A stretch of DNA of 64,000 nt, from NCBI GenBank assembly GCA_023426245.1, contig JAFABB010000026.1, positions 31,638 through 95,637 on the forward strand, written 5' to 3'. Made by a program: the position numbers and the translations under genes. Position 1 is the stretch's first letter. The number at the start of each line of letters is the position of its first letter. Of the stretch, positions 23,967 to 33,446 are shown in pieces. The notes below the pieces were generated by a model that was not told the origin of the DNA, did no database searches, and saw nothing but the letters and a program-made list of their open reading frames with translations. The stretch is from Bacillota bacterium. Lineage in GTDB: Bacteria; Bacillota; UBA4882; UBA8346.

Positions 23967-25907
23967 ATGAACAGTTATAGAGCGCTGGAGTTTGATAAAA
24001 TACTTGAGCAACTTGCGGATAATGCATTGTCGGATATTGTAAAAGCCCGCTGCCTCGCGTTGGTTCCGTCATTAAAGGAGGAGGAAGTAAAGAGGCGGAT
24101 GGATGAAACAACACAAGCAAAAAGAATTCTTGAAAAGATCGGAACACCGCCGCTTCCGTCAATGGTTGAGCTTCAGAAAGTCATTGGCCTGATTGCCCTG
24201 GATGCGGTACTGGCGCCCGAGCAGATTGCACACATCTTGTCCTTTCTTGTATCTTGCAGAAGGATAAAGGCTTACCTCAAGAAAGCTGAGGCAACCAATA
24301 CCAACATCGCCTGGTACGGAGGAACCATTGACCCATTACCTGAACTTGAAAATGAAATCGACCGTTGCATTCGCAACGGGGGCGTGGATGATAAAGCATC
24401 AGCCCGGCTTGCTGATATTCGACGCCAAATTCGAATTTCCACAGATCAGATGAAAGCGAAACTGGATGTGCTGTTGAGAAAAAATAAAGACTGGTTTTCG
24501 GAGAGTTTTGTTTCGATCCGAAACGGCCGCTATACTTTACCGGTCAAACGCGAGCGCAAAAAAGACGTAATCGGTTCAGTGATTGACCAGTCTCAAACCG
24601 GGGCGACGTACTTTATTGAGCCGGCATCCGTAGGTAGACTGCAGGAGGAACTCTCCATTCTACAAGTGGAAGAAGACAGCGAAGTCAGGCGGATCCTTCA
24701 TTCCTTAACGGCTTTAATCGGCGATCACCTTTCGGCTATCAAACTTAACATCGAGACCATGGAAGTGCTGGACTTTATTTTTGCAAAGGGTAAGCTTAGT
24801 TTGGCCATGAAAGCATCGCCCGTCACTATCAATACCGGACAGGAAATTCGTATTTTAGGCGCCAGGCACCCTTTAATTAATCCGGATACCGCTGTGCCTT
24901 TAAACTTTGAAGCCGGCTGTAAAATAAATGGGGTAATTATAACCGGCCCTAATACCGGCGGTAAAACTGTTGCTTTAAAATGCGTGGGGATTCTATCCCT
25001 TATGGTACAAAGCGGATTGCATGTTCCGGCGGATGAAAACAGCATTTTTTGTATGCGAAATTTCGTGCTGTCGGATATCGGCGACGGGCAAAGCATCACT
25101 GAAAATTTGTCTACCTTTTCATCTCACCTAAAGAATATTATTGAAATTTTAAAGCAGGCCAATAATGAATCCCTGGTGCTTCTCGACGAACTGGGTTCCG
25201 GAACCGACCCGGTCGAAGGGATGGGGCTGGCAATCGCGATTTTGGATGAGCTTTCCGCAAAACAGTGCTTGTTCATTGTGACAACCCATTATCCGGAAAT
25301 CAAAGAATATGCGGCAAATCGGCCGGGTCTTATTAATGCCCGTATGGCTTTTGATAAAGAGAGCCTTTTGCCGCTTTACCGACTTGAAATTGGGGAGGCT
25401 GGCGAAAGCTGCGCTTTTTATATCGCTGAAAGGCTGGGTATGCCCCAACATCTGCTGAAACGGGCTCACCAAGCCGCCTATGGAAATTCAACGGAACAGC
25501 ATCAGACTGTAAAACAGCAGGACAATGCTGTTTCCGATAAGGCCCGTCCAAACGCCGCTCTTATACCGCAGATTGTCAAAGAAAAGGCCGAGCAGCAGCA
25601 AACACACTCTCGTATTGAGAAGTTCAATATCGGAGACAGCGTATTGGTTTATCCTCAAAGAGAAATCGGTATCGTCTATGCCCGTTCCAATGAAAAAGGG
25701 GAAATTGGCGTTCAAGTCAAGGGAGAGAAAAAGCGGATTAACCACAAACGTTTAAAATTAAAAGTGCCCGCCAGTCAGTTATATCCCGACAATTATGATT
25801 TTTCCATCATTTTTGACAGCGTGGCCAATCGGAAAGCCCGCCATCTGATGGAGAAACGGCATGTCGAGGGTAATGTGATTATCAGGAAGGAAGAGGATGG
25901 AAAATGA
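23967..25907 (+). CDS. MutS2-like ATPase lacking the Smr nuclease domain
   Basis: A 646-residue MutS2-family protein: N-terminal clamp/lever region (about 1-310), ATPase with Walker A GPNTGGKT (about 326-333), the SDIGDGQSITENLSTFSSH block and Walker B VLLDELGSGTDP (about 404-415), then a linker and a small basic KOW-like segment (NIGDSVLVYPQREIGIVYA). Standard MutS2 is near 780 residues and ends in an Smr endonuclease domain; here the chain ends shortly after the segment preceding Smr (DSVANRKARHLMEKRHVEG). MutS2 is known to act on DNA and, in Bacillus, on collided ribosomes. The attenuator-like leader and the coupled acetyltransferase favour an inducible ribosome-related or resistance role, which is inference. 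The ATG at 23967 has AAGGAG at correct spacing. Confidence 0.88.
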   Translation: MNSYRALEFDKILEQLADNALSDIVKARCLALVPSLKEEEVKRRMDETTQAKRILEKIGTPPLPSMVELQKVIGLIALDAVLAPEQIAHILSFLVSCRRIKAYLKKAEATNTNIAWYGGTIDPLPELENEIDRCIRNGGVDDKASARLADIRRQIRISTDQMKAKLDVLLRKNKDWFSESFVSIRNGRYTLPVKRERKKDVIGSVIDQSQTGATYFIEPASVGRLQEELSILQVEEDSEVRRILHSLTALIGDHLSAIKLNIETMEVLDFIFAKGKLSLAMKASPVTINTGQEIRILGARHPLINPDTAVPLNFEAGCKINGVIITGPNTGGKTVALKCVGILSLMVQSGLHVPADENSIFCMRNFVLSDIGDGQSITENLSTFSSHLKNIIEILKQANNESLVLLDELGSGTDPVEGMGLAIAILDELSAKQCLFIVTTHYPEIKEYAANRPGLINARMAFDKESLLPLYRLEIGEAGESCAFYIAERLGMPQHLLKRAHQAAYGNSTEQHQTVKQQDNAVSDKARPNAALIPQIVKEKAEQQQTHSRIEKFNIGDSVLVYPQREIGIVYARSNEKGEIGVQVKGEKKRINHKRLKLKVPASQLYPDNYDFSIIFDSVANRKARHLMEKRHVEGNVIIRKEEDGK

Positions 25908-26527
25908 ATATCATCATTCGCCTGGAAAATGAAAACGATTACCGGGAAGTAGAAAATTTGACCCGGGAAGCTTTTTGGGATCTCTATCATCCTGGATGTA
26001 GTGAGCACTTGATTGTCCATAAAATACGGGGGTGTTCCTCTTTTCTCCCTGAACTGGATTTTGTGGCGGTCCAAGATCATCCACGCTCAAGTGCGCGAAT
26101 TGCCGGGAATATCATCTACTCCAAATCCAAAGTGGTGGACAAAGAAGGAGGGGAACATGAAGTGATAACTTTCGGCCCAATAAGCGTTTTACCATCTTTT
26201 CAAAGGCAAGGAATCGGATCCAAGTTGATTGCCCTTACAAAAGGGATGGCCCGGAAAATGGGGTACAAAGCCATCGTCATCTTTGGAAATCCTGCCTACT
26301 ATCGCCGGTTTGGTTTTGAGAATGCGGCAAACTTTGGAATCAGCACTGCCGAAGAAGGAAATTTTGAAGAATTCATGGTGTTGGAACTCTATCCGGGCAG
26401 TTTGCAAGGAATAAGCGGAAAGTATTATGCCGATCCGGTCTTTGAAGTCAATCAAGGAGAATTGGAAATTTTAGAAAGACAATTTCCCTACAAAGAAAAA
26501 CACATCACCGATAAACAATTGAAATAA
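25904..26527 (+). CDS. GNAT-family N-acetyltransferase (YhbS/COG3153-like)
   Basis: A 207-residue GNAT protein. The acetyl-CoA loop reads LPSFQRQGIGSKLI (about 96-109) and is followed by the FGNPAYYRRFGF motif typical of COG3153 enzymes. The start ATG overlaps the MutS2-like stop codon (ATGA), so the two are co-translated and share the attenuator-like leader. The substrate is unknown; GNAT enzymes acetylate small amines, protein N-termini or antibiotics. Linkage to an inducible operon makes a detoxifying role plausible but unproven. Confidence 0.9.
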   Translation: MNIIIRLENENDYREVENLTREAFWDLYHPGCSEHLIVHKIRGCSSFLPELDFVAVQDHPRSSARIAGNIIYSKSKVVDKEGGEHEVITFGPISVLPSFQRQGIGSKLIALTKGMARKMGYKAIVIFGNPAYYRRFGFENAANFGISTAEEGNFEEFMVLELYPGSLQGISGKYYADPVFEVNQGELEILERQFPYKEKHITDKQLK

Positions 26528-26630
26528 ACCTTTTTCAATGGGTGTCAATCTTCGGAGATATCGATTTCCTGAAACAAGTTATAAGATTGCTCCTTGGTGA
26601 GAAACTATTTGGATAAGGGGGAGTGGCAAA

Positions 26631-28490
26631 TTGACAGAAAAAACATTGGATGCGGTTCAACTCACAGATTTATGCAAGCGGCAATTTTTTAAATCCCCAA
26701 TCGCCTGGGAGGATCAGGTCTTATATTTTTTATTGCTGGATCGATTTTCCGACGGCAAAGAGGATGGTTACCGGGATAATCAAGGAAACCGGGTTGCTGG
26801 CTCAACACCGATGTTCCGTGGGGAGGACAATGATAATGCTGTCGGCAACGAGGAAGACGCTAAACGCTGGCGTGAAGCCGGTTCGAAATGGACCGGTGGA
26901 AAGCTGAAGGGGCTGACCAGTAAGATTGGCTATTTAAAACGGATGGGGGTGACCGCTATTTGGATTAGCCCCATTTTTAAGCAAGTAGCTCTTAAAGATA
27001 CCTATCATGGGTATGGAATTCAAAACTTCATCGAAGTTGATCCCCATTTTGGCACGAAGGAAGATTTGCGGGAACTGGTTCAAACCGCACACCAAAACGG
27101 TCTTTATGTGATTCTTGACATTATCCTGAACCATTGCGGGGATGTCTTTGAATACCGGCCGGAAGCTTGCGGTCTCACGGGCGGAGGGTGTTGGCCTTAC
27201 TGGAACGGGAATATTTTCGACGTTCAGGGCTTTAACAATGCCCAGGGAAAACCGGTACTGGAATTTAAGCCGGTTACTTTAGAACATGAAACAGAGGCCT
27301 GGCCGGATGGAGCGGTTTGGCCTAGAGAATTTCAGCAGCCGGAATTTTTTACCCGGAAAGGGGCTATCCGGGATTGGGATCATTACCCGGAATATCTGGA
27401 AGGGGATTTTTTTGAACTCAAGGATTTGATGTTGGGGAAGGGTGATGCCGATCACTACCAACCCTTTCCGGCATTGAAGGCGTTGGTGGATGTCTACAAA
27501 TATTGGATTGCCTATGCCGACCTGGATGGTTTCCGTATTGACACGGTCAAACATATGGATCCCGGCGCTGCCCGCTTTTTTGCCCGGGCGATTCATGAAT
27601 TTGCCCAAGTTATCGGCAAGGATAATTTTTACTTAATCGGTGAAATTACCGGCGGTCGGCAACACGCCTTCTATATTATGGAGATTACAGGCGTTGATGC
27701 GGCCTTGGGCATTGCCGATGTCCCGGATAAATTGGAATATATGGTCAAAGGCCGCAGCAATCCTGATGAATATTTCTGCCTCTTCCGGAATTCATTGCTG
27801 GTGGATAAGGAGTCTCATACTTGGTTCAATAATAAGGTGGTCACAATGTTCGATGACCATGACCAGGTAAGACGGGGTAATTGTAAAGCACGCTTCTGCG
27901 CGGATGAGGATGGCGGAAAACAGGTACTCAACGCTTTGGCCTTAGATGTGACTACGATGGGGATACCTTGTATTTATTATGGAAGTGAGCAAAGTTTTGA
28001 CGGTCAGGGGGATAGTGACCGTTATATCCGGGAGACGATGTTTGGTGGTGAGTTTGGAGCTTTTCGCAGCAGGAATAGACATTTTTTTAATGAAGATAAT
28101 CTTGTTTATCAGGAATTGGCAAAAATTTTGCAAATTCGGAAGGAACGGGTAACCTTGCGGAGAGGTCGTCAGTATATACGACAGATATCCGGTGACGGGA
28201 TCCATTTCGGACTGCCCTGCATGATTGGGAATCGAATCCGGTCAATTGTTCCCTGGTCCAGAGTATTTGATGGCCAAGAGATTTTAGTGCTCATTAACAC
28301 GGATTGCCAAAGTCCGGCCTCGGCTTGGGTTACGATTGATGATAGCTTGCACCAGGCGGGGGAGAAAATGAAATGCATTTACTCCTCCCAGGATAAAAGC
28401 AAAATCGGAAGTGAAGTTGTTATCGAGGAACGGAACGGTAAAGCGGTAAAGATTACCGCCCCACCATGTGAGTTCGCGATTTACGAGTAA
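26631..28490 (+). CDS. Alpha-amylase family (GH13) glycoside hydrolase
   Basis: A 619-residue GH13 enzyme without a signal peptide, so probably cytoplasmic. All four conserved regions are visible: DIILNHCGD (about 163-171), GFRIDTVKHM with the nucleophile Asp (about 298-307), LIGEITG with the acid/base Glu (about 335-341) and FDDHDQVR (about 407-414). Likely substrates are imported malto-oligosaccharides or intracellular glycogen. The TTG start at 26631 has GGGGGAG seven bases upstream. It is monocistronic. Confidence 0.92.
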   Translation: MTEKTLDAVQLTDLCKRQFFKSPIAWEDQVLYFLLLDRFSDGKEDGYRDNQGNRVAGSTPMFRGEDNDNAVGNEEDAKRWREAGSKWTGGKLKGLTSKIGYLKRMGVTAIWISPIFKQVALKDTYHGYGIQNFIEVDPHFGTKEDLRELVQTAHQNGLYVILDIILNHCGDVFEYRPEACGLTGGGCWPYWNGNIFDVQGFNNAQGKPVLEFKPVTLEHETEAWPDGAVWPREFQQPEFFTRKGAIRDWDHYPEYLEGDFFELKDLMLGKGDADHYQPFPALKALVDVYKYWIAYADLDGFRIDTVKHMDPGAARFFARAIHEFAQVIGKDNFYLIGEITGGRQHAFYIMEITGVDAALGIADVPDKLEYMVKGRSNPDEYFCLFRNSLLVDKESHTWFNNKVVTMFDDHDQVRRGNCKARFCADEDGGKQVLNALALDVTTMGIPCIYYGSEQSFDGQGDSDRYIRETMFGGEFGAFRSRNRHFFNEDNLVYQELAKILQIRKERVTLRRGRQYIRQISGDGIHFGLPCMIGNRIRSIVPWSRVFDGQEILVLINTDCQSPASAWVTIDDSLHQAGEKMKCIYSSQDKSKIGSEVVIEERNGKAVKITAPPCEFAIYE

Positions 28491-28658
28491 GGTGGAGAGC
28501 TCCGGACGACTTAGGCAATTACCCGGACCATTTGGGAGATTAACCAAGTGGGTAGGAACGTTTCCTAAAATGATCGGGAAGACTTTTTCAGTGACCCGAT
28601 CGATCTTCCAGGTTTAGGAGAATGGGATAAAATAATTTACATTATTTCAAACAAACGG

Positions 28659-28681
28659 CCTGTTATCATTTTGATAATGGG
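28659..28681 (+). terminator. Hairpin in the amylase-uvrA gap
   Basis: CCTGTTATCA-TTT-TGATAATGGG forms ten pairs (two G-T) and is followed by a moderately T-rich stretch, about 170 bases after the amylase stop. It may be the terminator of that gene. Apart from this and the uvrA promoter I see nothing in 28491-28866. Confidence 0.45.
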
Positions 28682-28808
28682 TTGTTGATTTTATGGGCTG
28701 GCTTACTTTTTCTTGTGAGAGATTGTAGTGGTTTTGAATGCTATTGTATCCCGTGAATCAAAAATTAAATGATAATGTTTCTTTCCTCTTAACTTTCCAC
28801 CAATTACC

Positions 28809-28838
28809 TTGTAAAAGAACATATGTTCGTGATATAAT
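28809..28838 (+). promoter_or_regulatory. uvrA promoter with LexA box in the spacer
   Basis: TTGTAA (28809-28814), 18-base spacer, TATAAT (28833-28838). The spacer contains AGAACATATGTTCG (28816-28829), an almost perfect Bacillus-type LexA box (GAAC-N4-GTTC). uvrA should therefore be SOS-inducible together with uvrB. Confidence 0.85.
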
Positions 28839-28866
28839 GGATCGAATTCTAAACGGAGGATTTTCC

Positions 28867-31731
28867 ATGTCTTCAAACAGTATCAGAATTAAAGGAGCAC
28901 GCGAACATAACCTTAAGAATATTGACTTAGAGATTCCCCGTGACCAGCTGGTGATCATCACTGGCCTGTCCGGAAGCGGGAAGTCTTCATTGGCGTTCGA
29001 TACTATCTATGCCGAGGGTCAACGCAGGTATGTGGAATCCCTTTCCGCCTATGCCCGCCAGTTTTTGGGCCAGATGGACAAGCCCGATGTGGATTATATT
29101 GATGGCCTCTCCCCAGCGATTTCCATTGATCAAAAAACCACCAGTCATAATCCTCGTTCAACAGTGGGTACAGTTACCGAGATTTATGATTATTTACGCC
29201 TGCTATATGCCAGAATTGGACAGCCCTATTGTCCCCATTGTCATAAGCCCATCAAGCAACAGACTGTGGAGCAGATTGTCGACCAGGTAATGGCTTTGCC
29301 GGAAGGAGCCAAGTTCCAGGTATTGGCCCCGGTTGTTCGCCACCGAAAAGGGGAATATGACAAGCTTTTTGAAGATTTCCGCAAGGACGGTTATGTAAGA
29401 GTACGGGTTGATGGTGAGATCAAAGATTTAAGCGAAAAGTTCAACCTGGAAAAATATAAACAACATACCATCGAAGTCGTGGTTGACCGCTTAATCATGA
29501 AACCCGACCTGGGGCAGCGGTTGGCCGATTCGATAGAACTTGCTTTAAAGCTTGCTAAGGGTCTGGTCACGATTTTACCGGTAGAGGGAGAAGAACAAGT
29601 TTATAGTGAGAAATTCGCCTGTCCGGATTGCGGATTTAGCTTTGAAGAATTGACCCCGCGGATGTTCTCATTTAATAGTCCCTATGGCGCTTGCCCGGAT
29701 TGTGATGGTTTGGGGTTTAAAATGGAGATTGATCCCCAGTTGGTGTTGGATCTGGATAAGTCGCTCAACGAAGGCGCTATTAAGGCTTGGAGTGCGGATC
29801 AGGATTCCTGGTCGTTGCAATATTTGAAATCGGTAGCCAAAAAATATAAGATTGATCCGGATAAACCTTTACGGAAAGCAACCAAAGAGCAATTGGAAAT
29901 TTTACTGTACGGCACGAAAGGTGAGAAAATCGAAATATCTTACCAGGGTCCAGACAGAGAATTCCGGCATGCAGCATCCTTTGAAGGGGTTGCTCATAAT
30001 TTGGAACGGCGCTACCGGGAGACACAATCCGATTTCATGCGGCGGGAAATTGAAAAGTACATGACCATTAAGCCCTGTGCAGCATGCCAGGGTGCCCGTT
30101 TGAAACCGGAAAGCCTCTCGGTATATATTGGCGGTCTCAATATCAGTGAGCTCACACGAAAATCCGTATTGGACGCAAGCACTTTTTTAAGGCAATTGCA
30201 GCTTTCGGAGCGGGAAATGACGATTGCCCGTTTGATACTGAAAGAAATCAATGAGCGTTTGGGCTTTTTGGTGAATGTGGGTTTGGATTATTTGACATTG
30301 GAACGGGCCGCGGGTACATTGTCCGGTGGGGAGGCCCAGCGGATTCGGCTGGCAACCCAAATCGGTTCTTCGCTGGTGGGTGTGTTATATATTTTGGATG
30401 AGCCCAGCATTGGTTTACATCAACGGGATAACCGTCGATTGATCGATACTTTGAAGGATTTACGCAATTTGGGGAATACAGTCATCGTAGTCGAGCATGA
30501 TGAAGAAATGATGCGAGAAGCGGATTACATCGTGGATATTGGTCCCGGAGCGGGAGCCCATGGCGGTAAGGTGGTTGCCGCGGGGACTTTACAGGAAATT
30601 TTGGCCGAGTCTTCATCCATCACCGGCCAGTATTTGTCGGGAAAACAACAAATTGTGATTCCCAAGGAACGCCGGAAACCGAACGGTAAATATTTACAAA
30701 TCAAAGGTGCCAAAGAACATAACCTGAAAAATGTCGATGTAAAGATCCCCTTGGGAGTATTCGTTTGTATTACCGGGGTATCCGGATCGGGGAAAAGTAC
30801 TTTAATTAACGATATTTTATATCCGGTGGCAGCCACGAAACTAAACAAGGCCACTACTTTACAAGCAGGTGCTCATGATAAAATATTGGGGCTGGAGCAT
30901 CTGGATAAAGTGATTGATATTGACCAGTCTCCGATTGGACGGACTCCCCGATCCAACCCGGCGACTTATACCGGGGTTTTTGACCCAATCCGGGAACTGT
31001 TTGCCGAAACTCCGGAAGCTAAAATGCGCGGATATACTCTGGGACGCTTCTCATTTAATGTAAAAGGCGGACGGTGTGAAGCCTGTGCCGGGGACGGTAT
31101 TATCAAGATTGAAATGCATTTCCTGCCTGATGTTTATGTGCCTTGTGAAGTATGTAAAGGAAAAAGGTATAACCGGGAAACTCTCGATATTAAATATAAA
31201 GGGAAAACCATCACGGAAGTACTGAATATGACAGTGGAAGAAGCCCTGGAATTCTTCTATAATATCCCAAAGATCCGCCGTAAACTGCAAACCTTGCAAG
31301 ACGTGGGCCTTGGTTATATCAAACTGGGCCAACCGGCCACGACTCTTTCCGGAGGAGAAGCGCAACGGATTAAGTTGGCTACCGAATTGTCAAGACGTTC
31401 AAATGGTAAAACCCTATATATTTTGGACGAGCCTACTACTGGCCTTCACTTTGCCGATACACACCGTTTGTTGGAGATGCTGCAGCGTTTGGTGGAAGCT
31501 GGGGATACGGTTTTAGTGATTGAACATAACCTGGATGTCATTAAAAGTGTGGATTATATGATTGACCTGGGTCCGGAGGGTGGTGACCGGGGCGGGACGA
31601 TTATCGCAACCGGAACTCCGGAGGAAGTGGCGGAAAATTCATCGTCTTATACGGGTCAATTTTTGAAGCCGCTTTTGCCGGTCCCAGCCAAACGGAAAAA
31701 ACAGACTCCAGCGAAGTCGGTCGCCGAATAA
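28867..31731 (+). CDS. uvrA: Excinuclease ABC subunit A
   Basis: UvrA, 954 residues, the damage-recognising ATPase dimer of nucleotide excision repair. It begins SIRIKGAREHNLKNIDLEIP and carries two ABC ATPase modules: Walker A TGLSGSGKSSL and TGVSGSGKSTL, signatures LSGGEAQRIRLA and LSGGEAQRIKLA, and Walker B YILDEPSIGLHQ and YILDEPTTGLHF. Zinc-binding CxxC pairs are seen at CPHC-HK, CPDCGFSF and the CEAC...CEVC module of the second half. The ATG at 28867 follows CGGAGG; an open frame from 28738 extends upstream through the promoter and is not used. Confidence 0.98.
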   Translation: MSSNSIRIKGAREHNLKNIDLEIPRDQLVIITGLSGSGKSSLAFDTIYAEGQRRYVESLSAYARQFLGQMDKPDVDYIDGLSPAISIDQKTTSHNPRSTVGTVTEIYDYLRLLYARIGQPYCPHCHKPIKQQTVEQIVDQVMALPEGAKFQVLAPVVRHRKGEYDKLFEDFRKDGYVRVRVDGEIKDLSEKFNLEKYKQHTIEVVVDRLIMKPDLGQRLADSIELALKLAKGLVTILPVEGEEQVYSEKFACPDCGFSFEELTPRMFSFNSPYGACPDCDGLGFKMEIDPQLVLDLDKSLNEGAIKAWSADQDSWSLQYLKSVAKKYKIDPDKPLRKATKEQLEILLYGTKGEKIEISYQGPDREFRHAASFEGVAHNLERRYRETQSDFMRREIEKYMTIKPCAACQGARLKPESLSVYIGGLNISELTRKSVLDASTFLRQLQLSEREMTIARLILKEINERLGFLVNVGLDYLTLERAAGTLSGGEAQRIRLATQIGSSLVGVLYILDEPSIGLHQRDNRRLIDTLKDLRNLGNTVIVVEHDEEMMREADYIVDIGPGAGAHGGKVVAAGTLQEILAESSSITGQYLSGKQQIVIPKERRKPNGKYLQIKGAKEHNLKNVDVKIPLGVFVCITGVSGSGKSTLINDILYPVAATKLNKATTLQAGAHDKILGLEHLDKVIDIDQSPIGRTPRSNPATYTGVFDPIRELFAETPEAKMRGYTLGRFSFNVKGGRCEACAGDGIIKIEMHFLPDVYVPCEVCKGKRYNRETLDIKYKGKTITEVLNMTVEEALEFFYNIPKIRRKLQTLQDVGLGYIKLGQPATTLSGGEAQRIKLATELSRRSNGKTLYILDEPTTGLHFADTHRLLEMLQRLVEAGDTVLVIEHNLDVIKSVDYMIDLGPEGGDRGGTIIATGTPEEVAENSSSYTGQFLKPLLPVPAKRKKQTPAKSVAE

Positions 31732-31737
31732 AAAAAT

Positions 31738-31775
31738 GGGCTGCTCCTGAATTTCTCATGGCAGCCCGTTTTATT
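31738..31775. terminator. Bidirectional terminator between uvrA and the acyl-CoA synthetase gene
   Basis: GGGCTGC (31738-31744) and GCAGCCC (31761-31767) form a stem with a T-rich tail on the plus strand and a long T tract on the minus strand, serving both convergent genes. Confidence 0.85.
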
Positions 31776-31829
31776 GATTGAATTATTCCACGTCCCAATG
31801 AAAAGATGGTTTGCTCTATACACAAGTCA

Positions 31830-33446
31830 TTATTTCTTGGGGTGATACTTGTCCCGGAGCAAACGCCGGAGGACTTTTCCAACGGAACTTCGGGGTAATT
31901 CCTCTACAACTTCAATTTTATGGGGTACCTTAAACTTCGATAAATGATCGATGCAAAAATGGCGGAGTTCTTTTTCCGAGGTGGCAGCAGTCTCTTTTAG
32001 CACCACATACGCTTCCGGAACTTCGCCACGGAGTTCGTTGGGAGCGCCAATAACTGCCACTTCTTTGACTGCCGGGTGGGTGTATAGCAAATCTTCGATC
32101 TCACGGGGGTAAACTTTTTCGCCTCCCACGTTTATCATGTCCTTCAAGCGATCGGTGATAAAAATGTAGCCGTCTTCATCCATGATACCCAGATCACCTG
32201 TATGCAACCAGCCGTTCTTTAATACCATAGCCGTCTCTTTAGGATGACCCCAGTAACCTTTCATCACTTGAGGACCTTTTACTACCAATTCTCCAACTTC
32301 ATTAAAGTCAAGCTCTTTACCGGTTTCAGGGTCAACTATTTTTACTTCGGTATCCGGGACAGGAGTACCGATACTGCCATATTTATTTTTGCCATTGATA
32401 GGAGTAGCTGAGACCACTGGGGAGCATTCTGAAAGGCCGTAAGCGTCACGCACTTCGGTTCCAGTTAAATCTTTAAATTTTTGCTGAATTGCCGGAGGTA
32501 GTGGCGCTGAACCGCAAACACAGGCTTTAATTGAAGTTAAATCGTAATTTTTAGCATTATCTCTCATAGCAATTGCTATATACATGGCCGGGACACCCAT
32601 AAAGAGGTTAGGCCTTTGTTTTTCTATCAAGCGCATTAATTCGTTGATATCAAACTTAGACATCAGGCACTGAGAGGAACCGCTGAGTACAGCGTGATTC
32701 ATTGTGGTGGTAATAGCGTAAATGTGAAACATGGGAAGGACACAAATTAATTTCCCTTCCCCGTCTTCATAGATGTTTTTAAACCAAGAACGAAATTGTG
32801 CGGCATTCACTACCAAATTACCATGTGTCAGGGTTGCCCCTTTAAATAAACCTGTTGTACCACCGGTATATTGTAAATTGGCAACGGATTCCGGCTTGAT
32901 ATCAATTTCAGGATCGCTTACCGGTTGACTGAAAAGGACTTTTTCGAGCTTAATACCGTTGATGGGTAAATTGTAGTCATGCTCTGGGGAAAAGGGAACC
33001 CGGATATCGGTGGTAATGACTTTTAAATTTTCGGAAGAGCGGATCTTAAGTGCAGGGACCATTTCGAAGTTCGTAATGAGTATGTTTATCCCGGTATCTT
33101 GAATGATATAAGCGAGTTCATCGCCGTTAAAGTTTGGATTGATGGGTACGGTAATTGCGCCGGCCCGTAATATTCCATAATAGCATATAACAAACTGGGG
33201 TGAATTAGGCAATTGAATTCCGATGCGATCCCCAGGTTTGACTCCATAAGAAATTAATAAATTTGCCATCTGAGAAACTAAATCATCTAATTCTTGATAA
33301 GTCCATTGGTGGTCTAAATAAACCATAGCCTTGTGATTTGGAAATTTGGAAGTTGTTTGATGGAGCATGGTTGGGAGCGTTATCGAAGGGTACTCTATAT
33401 GATGAGGCACCCCATTTTCATAAGAATTAAGCCAGACTTGTTTCAA
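31830..33446 (-). CDS. AMP-dependent acyl-CoA synthetase (long-chain fatty acid-CoA ligase-like)
   Basis: A 538-residue ANL-superfamily enzyme. Motifs: the phosphate loop YTGGTTGLFKGA, YGLSECSPV, GWLHTGDLG, the hinge DRLKDMINVGGEKVYP and the catalytic lysine region RSSVGKVLRR. It activates a carboxylic acid to an acyl-adenylate and then to acyl-CoA; overall resemblance is to medium/long-chain ligases. The TTG start at 33446 has AGAGGAG upstream. It is a single gene between uvrA and a glycosyltransferase, with its own promoter. Confidence 0.92.
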   Translation of the reverse strand: MKQVWLNSYENGVPHHIEYPSITLPTMLHQTTSKFPNHKAMVYLDHQWTYQELDDLVSQMANLLISYGVKPGDRIGIQLPNSPQFVICYYGILRAGAITVPINPNFNGDELAYIIQDTGINILITNFEMVPALKIRSSENLKVITTDIRVPFSPEHDYNLPINGIKLEKVLFSQPVSDPEIDIKPESVANLQYTGGTTGLFKGATLTHGNLVVNAAQFRSWFKNIYEDGEGKLICVLPMFHIYAITTTMNHAVLSGSSQCLMSKFDINELMRLIEKQRPNLFMGVPAMYIAIAMRDNAKNYDLTSIKACVCGSAPLPPAIQQKFKDLTGTEVRDAYGLSECSPVVSATPINGKNKYGSIGTPVPDTEVKIVDPETGKELDFNEVGELVVKGPQVMKGYWGHPKETAMVLKNGWLHTGDLGIMDEDGYIFITDRLKDMINVGGEKVYPREIEDLLYTHPAVKEVAVIGAPNELRGEVPEAYVVLKETAATSEKELRHFCIDHLSKFKVPHKIEVVEELPRSSVGKVLRRLLRDKYHPKK

